16,706 nucleotides of DNA from CAISIP01 sp037968655 (GTDB taxonomy: Bacteria > Pseudomonadota > Gammaproteobacteria > Burkholderiales > Burkholderiaceae_C). How positions within the stretch are numbered: the stretch's first letter is position 1; the number at the start of each line of letters is the position of its first letter. The DNA is taken from assembly GCA_037968655.1 (NCBI GenBank), contig JBBKVW010000140.1, forward strand, positions 1-16,706, in the 5' to 3' direction. The translations under genes were made by a program, and so were the position numbers. The notes beneath the pieces are model-generated. The model made no database searches. It saw only the letters and a program-made list of their open reading frames with translations, and was not told where the DNA came from. Shown one piece after another: positions 6,125-12,042 of this stretch.

Positions 6125-7612
6125 TCAGTCGGCCAGGCCGTAGATCCTGCGGAACTTGTCTTCCAGGTAGTCCAGCAGCGGCTCTTCGTTCGGCTCGAAG
6201 CCGCAGGCCCGGGCCACGGTTTGGGCTGGTGTGAACAACGCGCCATGGCAGTGCAGGTTGTCGCGCAGCCAGGCCACGGCGGCGCGCGCATCGCCCTGCG
6301 CCAGACTGGCGTCCAGTTCCGGCAACGCGGCGCGCAGGCTCTGGTTCAGGCAGCCGGCATAGACATTGCCCAGCGTGTAGGTCGGGAAATAGCCGAACAG
6401 GCCGATCGACCAGTGCACATCCTGCAACATGCCGTTGGCCGGGCGATCCACCGCGATGCCGAAGTCCGATTCGAAGCGCGCGTTCCAGGCTGCTTCCAGA
6501 TCACCGGGGGCCAGGCTGCCGGCGATCAGCCGGCGCTCCAGGTCAAAACGCAACATCACATGCAGGTTGTAGTGCACCTCGTCCGATTCGGTGCGGATGA
6601 AGCCCGGGCGCACCCGGTTCACGCTGGCATGGAAGGCGTCGGCGTCGCCTGGCGTGAGCTCGCCAAAATTGGCCTGCATGCGCTGCAGCAGCCAGCCGCA
6701 GAAGGCGCGCGAGCGTCCCAGCTGGTTTTCGCACAGGCGGCTCTGGCTTTCATGCACGCCGGACGAGACGCCGTGACCCAGCGGGCTCAGGCGATGGCTC
6801 TCGGCAACACCTTGTTCGTAGACCGCATGGCCGACTTCGTGGATGGTGGAATAGATGCAGTTGAGCGGGTCGGACTCGACCACCCGCGTCGTGATGCGCA
6901 CGTCCTGACCGGAGCCGGACGAAAACGGATGCACGGCCTGATCCATGCGCCCACGCGTCCAGTCATAGCCGAATGCGTCGGCCAGTTCACGTGCCAGCGC
7001 CATCTGCCCGTCGGCCGGGAACTGGCCCTCAAGCGCCTGCGGCTGGCGCGCCGCACCCAGCAACACTTCGCGCAATGCCACCAGGCGTGGCCGCATGCGC
7101 GCGAACATCGCCTCGAGTTGGACCGCTGTCATGCCGGGTTCATGTTCTTCGAGCAGCGCGTCATAGGCGTCGGCGCCAAAGCCACCTGCCACCAGCGCCG
7201 CGGCCTGTTCGCGCTTGAGCGCCACCACTTGCTCCAGCGCGGGCAGGAAATGCGCCACGTCGTCGCGCTTGCGGGCCTCGGCCCATGTGCCTTGGGCGAG
7301 GCTGGCGGCACGCGCAATCTCGGTCGCCAGCCGCGCCGGCACGCAGGCGCTGCGCTGGAAGTCGCGCGTGATCAGCGCCAGTGCGCGCAGCCCTTGTGCG
7401 TCCTGCGGCCGAGCCGCCTCAAGCCAGGTCGCGACCTGTGGATCGGTGCGCCGCGCATGCAGCACGGCCTCGATGGCCGCCATCTCGTCGCCGCGTTGCC
7501 GCGCAGCGCCACTGGGCATCATGGTTTCGCGGTCCCATCCCAGGCGGCCGGAGATTTCGGCCAGAGCCTCGGTGTCGCGTTGAAAGGCCATCAGCTGAGC
7601 AAAGTCGGTCAT
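6125..7612 (-). CDS. M32 family metallocarboxypeptidase (carboxypeptidase Taq type)
   Basis: 495 residues, the normal length for bacterial M32 enzymes, which are zinc- or cobalt-dependent cytoplasmic carboxypeptidases that trim C-terminal residues (not Pro). All family motifs are present in order: HPF (228-230), DVRITT (237-242), the metal motif HEVGH (258-262), HESQS (287-291, third ligand E288), IRTESDEVHYNLHVMLRFDLE (from 339) and QDVHWSIGLFGYFPTYTLG (397-415). The ATG at 7612 begins MTDFAQLMAFQRDTEAL, the usual N-terminus; the 39 extra codons upstream lack family sequence. It faces away from the corrinoid operon and converges on the regulator gene. It has no evident link to methyl metabolism. 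Confidence 0.95.
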   Translation of the reverse strand: MTDFAQLMAFQRDTEALAEISGRLGWDRETMMPSGAARQRGDEMAAIEAVLHARRTDPQVATWLEAARPQDAQGLRALALITRDFQRSACVPARLATEIARAASLAQGTWAEARKRDDVAHFLPALEQVVALKREQAAALVAGGFGADAYDALLEEHEPGMTAVQLEAMFARMRPRLVALREVLLGAARQPQALEGQFPADGQMALARELADAFGYDWTRGRMDQAVHPFSSGSGQDVRITTRVVESDPLNCIYSTIHEVGHAVYEQGVAESHRLSPLGHGVSSGVHESQSRLCENQLGRSRAFCGWLLQRMQANFGELTPGDADAFHASVNRVRPGFIRTESDEVHYNLHVMLRFDLERRLIAGSLAPGDLEAAWNARFESDFGIAVDRPANGMLQDVHWSIGLFGYFPTYTLGNVYAGCLNQSLRAALPELDASLAQGDARAAVAWLRDNLHCHGALFTPAQTVARACGFEPNEEPLLDYLEDKFRRIYGLAD

Positions 7613-7770
7613 GGCGTTGCATTCGAAGTAATTTGGCCCGAGTATGCCGGCAACGACGCCGGTGCCGAGCGACGGCGTTTGCGAAACGATCGCGGATGGG
7701 CGGGGCCGCCAGCGCTTCGGCATCGGCATTCAAAGGGCGCTTTGGCGAGGGCTTCGCGCGTGGCCGTCAA

Positions 7771-7785
7771 TGTCGTGCCGCGACA
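7771..7785. promoter_or_regulatory. TGTCG-N5-CGACA inverted repeat upstream of the corrinoid operon
   Basis: Perfect 5-bp arms around TGCCG, about 100 bp before the corrinoid protein ATG. It is followed by AA, giving CGACAA as in the 4912-4929 dyad in front of the GbdR-like gene. The shared element suggests, but does not prove, that the regulator controls this operon and possibly the divergent peptidase. The spacer differs by one base from the first copy. Confidence 0.35.
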
Positions 7786-7841
7786 ACCCCGGGTCGCGAT
7801 TCAGTCAGCTGTTGCAAGTGCCCGACCCTACCATCTGGTGC

Positions 7842-7857
7842 CGGACGAAAGCGTCCG
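7842..7857 (+). promoter_or_regulatory. Small hairpin in the probable leader of the corrinoid operon
   Basis: CGGACG and CGTCCG pair perfectly around a 4-nt AAAG loop, ending 27 bases before the ATG at 7885. The 272-bp gap (7613-7884) shows no B12-box or cobalamin-riboswitch architecture. This hairpin may influence leader stability or translation, but its function is unknown. Confidence 0.3.
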
Positions 7858-7884
7858 CGACCCGCTAAACCCTAGGACTTGACC

Positions 7885-8586
7885 ATGGCTGACGATTTCG
7901 ACGACGACCTGGACCTGAACACCCTCAACGACGAGGATCTGACCGAACAGGTGCACGACGACCTGTACAACGGCCTGCGCGAAGAAGTCGTTGAAGCCAC
8001 CAACATTTTGCTGGGCCGCGGCTGGTCGGCCGACCGGGTGCTCAACGACGCGCTGGTCGAGGGCATGCGCATCGTCGGCGTCGATTTCCGCGACGGCATC
8101 CTGTTCGTTCCCGAGGTGCTGCTGGCCGCCAACGCGATGAAGGGCGGCATGGAAATTCTGCGTCCGCTGCTGGCCGAGACCGGCGTTCCGCCGATCGGCA
8201 AGATGGTGATCGGCACCGTCAAGGGCGACATCCACGACATCGGCAAGAACCTGGTCGGCATGATGATGGAAGGCGCCGGCTTCGAGGTGATCGACCTGGG
8301 CATCAACAACCCGGTGGACAAGTACCTTGCCGCGCTGGAAGAGCACAAGCCCGACATCCTGGGCCTGTCGGCGCTGCTGACCACCACCATGCCCTATATG
8401 AAGGTGGTGATCGACACGCTCAAGGAAAAAGGCCTGCGCGACGACTTCATCGTGCTGGTCGGCGGTGCGCCGCTGAACGAAGAGTTCGGCAAGGCCGTGG
8501 GCGCCGACGCCTATTGCCGCGATGCCGGCATTGCGGTCGAGACCGCCAAGACGCTGATCGCGGCCCGGCGCGCTGCGGCCGCCTGA
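7885..8586 (+). CDS. Corrinoid (B12)-binding methyl carrier protein
   Basis: 233 residues. After an acidic N-terminus (FDDDLDLNTLNDEDL) comes a four-helix B12-cap domain (about 25-100; GMRIVGVDFRDGILFVPEVLLAANAMKGGM) and a Rossmann-type B12-binding domain (about 104-230). The base-off/His-on motif is intact: GDIHDIGKN with D115, H117 and G120, followed by SALLTTTM (162-169) and VGGAP (192-196). This is the architecture of MtmC/MtbC/MttC-type corrinoid proteins and of the cap-plus-B12 modules of MetH. It would carry a methyl group between a substrate methyltransferase and tetrahydrofolate. The ATG at 7885 (AGGA at 7874-7877) is preferred over a TTG two codons upstream. It is the first gene of a tightly packed operon; no MttB-type partner is in the window. 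Confidence 0.95.
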   Translation: MADDFDDDLDLNTLNDEDLTEQVHDDLYNGLREEVVEATNILLGRGWSADRVLNDALVEGMRIVGVDFRDGILFVPEVLLAANAMKGGMEILRPLLAETGVPPIGKMVIGTVKGDIHDIGKNLVGMMMEGAGFEVIDLGINNPVDKYLAALEEHKPDILGLSALLTTTMPYMKVVIDTLKEKGLRDDFIVLVGGAPLNEEFGKAVGADAYCRDAGIAVETAKTLIAARRAAAA

Positions 8587-8616
8587 GCCGCCTGCTCAGT
8601 CAGCACGGACCAGGCC

Positions 8617-9234
8617 ATGGGCGAACGTCCTGCAACCCTGGTCATCGCCTGCGGCGCTTTGGCGCACGAGATCGTGGCGCTGCGCCGGCTCAACGACTGG
8701 CCGCATCTGGACGTGCAGTGCCTGCCGGCCGAGTTGCACAACCGGCCCGAGAAGATTCCGGCGGCCGTGCGCGAAAAAATCCAGGCCAACCGGGTCCGCT
8801 ATACCCAGATCTTTGTTGCCTATGCCGATTGCGGCACCGGCGGGCTGCTCGACGCGGTATTGCAGCAAGAAGGCGTCGAGCGCATTCCCGGCGCCCATTG
8901 CTATGAATTCTTTGCAGGTAGCCAGGCCTTTGCCGAGCTTGCCGACGCCGAGCCGGGCAGCTTTTACCTGACCGATTTCTTGTTGCGCCATTTCGACCGG
9001 CTCATCATCAAGGGCCTGGGTCTGGATCGCCACCCCGAGCTGATGCCGATGTACTTCGGCAACTACCGGCGTGTGGTCTATCTGGCCCAGCTCGAACAGC
9101 CCGGCCTGCGCGAGGCCGGCCAGCGTGCCGCCGACCGGCTGGGCCTTGCATATGAATACCGTGTGACCGGTTACGGCGAGCTGCAGGGCAGCCTGCGCCG
9201 GGCCAGTGAAGGAGTAGTAGTGTGGCGAAACTGA
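8617..9234 (+). CDS. DUF1638 domain-containing protein of unknown function
   Basis: 205 residues covering essentially the whole DUF1638 family. Landmarks are IACGALAHEI (9-18, C12), LPAELHNRPEKIP (36-48, H41), YADCGTGGLLD (69-79, C72) and GAHCYEFFAG (92-101, H94 and C95). These Cys/His residues could form a metal or thiolate site. The family is repeatedly found beside corrinoid methyltransferase genes in methanogens and proteobacteria, but I know of no established biochemical role. It starts 30 bp after the corrinoid gene with only a weak Shine-Dalgarno sequence, and its end overlaps the next gene by 13 nt. No signal peptide or membrane segment. A role in corrinoid loading, maturation or methyl-transfer accessory function is only inference. 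Confidence 0.88.
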   Translation: MGERPATLVIACGALAHEIVALRRLNDWPHLDVQCLPAELHNRPEKIPAAVREKIQANRVRYTQIFVAYADCGTGGLLDAVLQQEGVERIPGAHCYEFFAGSQAFAELADAEPGSFYLTDFLLRHFDRLIIKGLGLDRHPELMPMYFGNYRRVVYLAQLEQPGLREAGQRAADRLGLAYEYRVTGYGELQGSLRRASEGVVVWRN

Positions 9235-9581
9235 TCGTGATCTCGTGGCGTGATGTTCCGGCCCAGGTGCTGGTCAAGTCGGGCCGTGAAACAGCCAAGG
9301 TGCAGTTGTCGCATCGCTTCCAGGAAGCGGTCGACCGCGCCGCCATGCGCGCCGGCAAGTCCGGCTCGGATGCCTACCTGGCCGACTGGAAGCGCGCCGA
9401 GCCGCGCCGCTGTGGCGACAACCTGCAGGCCGAGGCACAGGCCGAAGCCGACCGCATCGAGGCGCGCTACAGCGACGCCGACCTGCTGCGCATCATCCGC
9501 GCCCATGGCGTGGACGAGACCCTGGCCGCAGTGCAGCTGGCTGACCCGGCGCCGCCGGTCGACACGAACGGAGCCACCTGA
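9222..9581 (+). CDS. Small 'virulence factor' family protein (PF13769-like), function unknown
   Basis: 119-residue soluble protein matching the small family named after a Virulence_fact domain. Typical features are the start KLIVISWRDVPAQV, the helix LSHRFQEAVDRAAMRAG (29-45), SDAYLADWKR (49-58) and a glutamate-rich helix before YSDADLLRII (83-92). The family name reflects an early assignment and is not supported by this context: it sits inside a one-carbon operon between DUF1638 and metV. The GTG at 9222 has GGAG about 8 bases upstream and gives the family N-terminus MAKLIVISWR. Its stop overlaps the next start by one base (TGATG), so translation is probably coupled. The C-terminal tail is Pro/Ala-rich and probably disordered. 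Confidence 0.8.
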   Translation: MAKLIVISWRDVPAQVLVKSGRETAKVQLSHRFQEAVDRAAMRAGKSGSDAYLADWKRAEPRRCGDNLQAEAQAEADRIEARYSDADLLRIIRAHGVDETLAAVQLADPAPPVDTNGAT

Positions 9582-10057
9582 TGTACGCGGTGCGACGCTG
9601 GTCGGTGCGCCATGCACGCGGCCTGGAGACTTTCTACAACGGCTTCGAATGGCTGCTGGTCACGCTGCACCCGCTGTGGAAGCGCATCGGCTACGAGCGC
9701 CTGGAAAAGCCGGTGGCAACGATCGAGAAGCTGACCAAGGGCCTGCTGTTCGACTGCCAGATGTGCGGCCAGTGCGCCCTCAGTTCGACCGGCATGTCGT
9801 GCCCGATGAACTGCCCCAAAAGCCTGCGCAATGGTCCTTGCGGCGGCGTGCGCGCCAACGGCAACTGCGAGGTCAAGCCCGAGATGCGCTGCGTCTGGGT
9901 CGAGGCCTTCGAAGGCAGCCAGCGCATGGCCGATGGTGCCAAGGCGATCCGGATCGTGCAGATCGCGGTCGATCGGCGCCTGGAGGGCCGCTCCTCCTGG
10001 CTCAAGGTGGCGCGCGACAAGGCTGCGGCCGCAGACAACGTGGGGCAGAAGCCGTGA
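9581..10057 (+). CDS. metV: MetV-like Cys-rich subunit (methylene-THF reductase C-terminal domain family)
   Basis: 158 residues matching the stand-alone 'MTHFR C-terminal' family (PF12225). The core contains eight cysteines: CQMCGQC (59, 62, 65), SCPMNCPK (74, 78), NGPCGG (87), GNCE (96) and RCVW (104), enough for two Fe-S clusters or Fe-S plus Zn. In acetogens the homologous MetV partners MetF in type II methylene-THF reductases and passes electrons to or from MetF flavin, so a MetVF complex is expected here. It is shorter than acetogen MetV (about 200 aa), mainly at the C-terminus. Its stop overlaps the metF GTG by four bases. The external electron carrier is not encoded in the window. Confidence 0.85.
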   Translation: MYAVRRWSVRHARGLETFYNGFEWLLVTLHPLWKRIGYERLEKPVATIEKLTKGLLFDCQMCGQCALSSTGMSCPMNCPKSLRNGPCGGVRANGNCEVKPEMRCVWVEAFEGSQRMADGAKAIRIVQIAVDRRLEGRSSWLKVARDKAAAADNVGQKP

Positions 10058-11070
10058 AATTCGACGACGAACCGGTTCCCGGTTATCCGCTGCCCATCCT
10101 GCCCGGCCATACCTCGCCGGGCCGGCTCGAACGCGTGTTGCGCAGCGGCGCCTTTGCCGTCACCACCGAACTGGATCCGCCCGATTCAGCAGACCCGCAA
10201 GACGTATTCCGGCGCGCCCATATCTTTGACGGCTACGTCGACGCCATCAATGCCACCGACGGCAGTGGCGCCAACTGCCATATGTCCAGCCTGGCGGTGT
10301 GCTCGCTGCTGGCGCGCATGGGCTATGCGATCGTGATGCAGATATCCTGCCGCGACAAGAACCGGATCGCGATCCAGGGCGACATCCTGGGCGGCGCGGC
10401 GATGGGCGTGACCAACATGCTGTGCCTGACGGGCGACGGCGTGCAGTCGGGCGACCACCCGCAGGCCAAGCCGGTGTTCGACCTCGATTGCATGTCGCTG
10501 CTTGAGCTGGCGCGCAATATGCGCGACAACCACCAGTTCCAGAGCGGACGCAAGATCACCTATGCACCCCGCGTGTTCCTGGGCGCGGCCGCCAATCCGT
10601 TTGTCCAGCCCTTCGAGTGGCGCGCCGACCGGCTGGCCAAGAAGGTGGCCGCCGGTGCGCAGTTCGTGCAGACCCAGTACTGCTATGACGTGCCGCGCCT
10701 GGTCACCTTCATGAAGCGGGTCGAAGACCTCGGCTTGCTGGGCAAGGTCTTCATCCTGATCGGCGTCGGGCCGCTGCGCTCGGCCAAGGCGGCCGAGTGG
10801 ATGCGCAGCAATGTGCCTGGCATCCATATTCCGGACGCCATCATCAAGCGCATGGCCGGCGCCGAGAAGCCGGCCCTGGAAGGGCGCCAGGTCTGCATTG
10901 ACATCATCAACGAAGTGCGCGAGATCAAGGGCATCTCGGGCGTGCATGTGATGGCCTACCGGCAGGAAGAGACGGTGGCCGAGATCATCCAGAAATCCGG
11001 CGTGCTGGCCGGCCGTGTGCCCTGGCACCCCAAGCGCGACACACCCGTTCAATTCGAAAAGGAAGCATAG
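10054..11070 (+). CDS. metF: Methylenetetrahydrofolate reductase (MetF family)
   Basis: 338-residue flavin TIM-barrel protein interconverting 5,10-methylene-THF and 5-methyl-THF. Visible motifs are TTELDPP (37-43, with the catalytic Glu at 39), NATDGSGAN (66-74), QISCRDKNR (96-104), CLTGD (124-128) and GAQFVQTQ (201-208), all matching MetF positions. It belongs to the MetVF-type subgroup rather than the E. coli NADH-dependent type, given its immediate MetV partner. The GTG at 10054 is chosen because it gives a GTGA overlap with metV and the expected N-terminus; the frame is open far upstream but encodes no homologous sequence there. The stop TAG overlaps the next GTG by one base. In context it could run oxidatively, feeding betaine methyl groups to methylene-THF, or reductively, supplying methionine synthesis. 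Confidence 0.92.
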   Translation: MKFDDEPVPGYPLPILPGHTSPGRLERVLRSGAFAVTTELDPPDSADPQDVFRRAHIFDGYVDAINATDGSGANCHMSSLAVCSLLARMGYAIVMQISCRDKNRIAIQGDILGGAAMGVTNMLCLTGDGVQSGDHPQAKPVFDLDCMSLLELARNMRDNHQFQSGRKITYAPRVFLGAAANPFVQPFEWRADRLAKKVAAGAQFVQTQYCYDVPRLVTFMKRVEDLGLLGKVFILIGVGPLRSAKAAEWMRSNVPGIHIPDAIIKRMAGAEKPALEGRQVCIDIINEVREIKGISGVHVMAYRQEETVAEIIQKSGVLAGRVPWHPKRDTPVQFEKEA

Positions 11071-11981
11071 TGACCGATACCGTAATCAGCTCCGCCACCC
11101 GCGAGGTCGTGATCGGCTTTGACCGGCCCTTCGTGATCATTGGCGAGCGCATCAACCCGACCGGTCGCAAGATCCTGGCCGCCGAAATGCTGGCCGGCGA
11201 CTACAGCCGCGTCATCGCCGATGCGCTGGCCCAGGTCGAGGCGGGTGCCCACATGCTGGACGTCAACGCCGGCATTCCGCTGGCCGACGAGCCGGCCTTG
11301 CTGGCCAAGGCGATCCAACTGGTGCAGTCGGTCACCGACGTGCCGCTGTCGATCGACTCGTCCATCGTTGCCGCGCTGGAAGCGGGGCTGGCGGTCTACA
11401 AGGGCAAGCCACTGGTCAATTCGGTCACCGGCGAGGAAGACCGGCTGGAAACCGTGCTGCCGCTGGTGGCCAAGTACGGCGCTGCCGTGGTGGCGATCTC
11501 GAACGACGAGACCGGCATTTCGCAGGACCCGAATGTGCGTTTTGCAGTGGCCAAGAAGATCGTCGAGCGCGCCGCCGACTACGGCATTCCGGCTTGCGAC
11601 ATCGTCGTCGACCCGCTGGTGATGCCGATCGGCGCCATCAACCAGGCCGGCGTGCAGGTGATGGCGCTGGTGCACCGCCTGCGCACCGAACTCAAGGTCA
11701 ACACCACCTGTGGCGCGTCCAATGTCAGCTTCGGCCTGCCCGAGCGCAATGGCATCAATGCCGGCTTCCTGACCATGGCGATCGCCTCGGGCATGACATC
11801 GGCCATCACCAATCCGCTGCACGCCGAAGTCGTCAAGGCCTGCATGGCAGCCGACGTGATGATGGGCCATGACCCGGACTGCATGCGCTGGATCCGCAAG
11901 TTCCGCGAGGCGCCCACCATGGGTGCGGACGGCGAGATGGGTCGCGGCCGGCGCGAAGCCGGCAAGCGCCGTCGCGTCTGA
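11070..11981 (+). CDS. Methyltetrahydrofolate:corrinoid methyltransferase (pterin-binding, DHPS-like; MtgA/MetH pterin-domain type)
   Basis: 303-residue DHPS-fold TIM barrel. Pterin-site motifs resemble AcsE, MtgA and the MetH pterin module: GERINPTG (25-32), LDVNAG (63-68), LSIDSS (93-98), NSVTGEE (117-123), DPLVMPIG (181-188) and GASNVSFGLPER (215-226). It should move the methyl group between the corrinoid protein encoded at 7885 and THF. True dihydropteroate synthase is unlikely because of the GASNVSFG loop and the operon context. The GTG at 11070 overlaps the metF stop (TAGTG), pointing to coupled translation. The C-terminal 15 residues are unusually Arg/Lys/Gly-rich (GRGRREAGKRRRV) and lie beyond the barrel; they may be a protein- or nucleic-acid-contacting tail. 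Confidence 0.93.
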   Translation: MTDTVISSATREVVIGFDRPFVIIGERINPTGRKILAAEMLAGDYSRVIADALAQVEAGAHMLDVNAGIPLADEPALLAKAIQLVQSVTDVPLSIDSSIVAALEAGLAVYKGKPLVNSVTGEEDRLETVLPLVAKYGAAVVAISNDETGISQDPNVRFAVAKKIVERAADYGIPACDIVVDPLVMPIGAINQAGVQVMALVHRLRTELKVNTTCGASNVSFGLPERNGINAGFLTMAIASGMTSAITNPLHAEVVKACMAADVMMGHDPDCMRWIRKFREAPTMGADGEMGRGRREAGKRRRV

Positions 11982-12042
11982 TTGGCCGTCAGGCCGTTCC
12001 CAGGACACACAACACCGCAGCGCGTTGCGCGAAAGTCAGCTT

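Noticed and set aside
4978..6291. Long minus-strand open frame opposite the GlxA-type regulator
   Set aside because: Antisense shadow; no recognisable domain, while the plus strand carries clear GlxA/AraC motifs.
6092..7882. 596-codon plus-strand frame opposite the M32 peptidase
   Set aside because: Antisense shadow; all catalytic motifs are on the minus strand and this frame has no domain signature.
7613..7884. Cobalamin riboswitch upstream of the corrinoid operon
   Set aside because: It would make sense, but I find no B12-box-like sequence or multi-stem architecture; only a small dyad and one hairpin are visible.
11070..11981. Dihydropteroate synthase (folP)
   Set aside because: Same fold, but the motifs (GERINPTG with GASNVSFGLPER) and neighbours fit methyl-THF:corrinoid methyltransferase.
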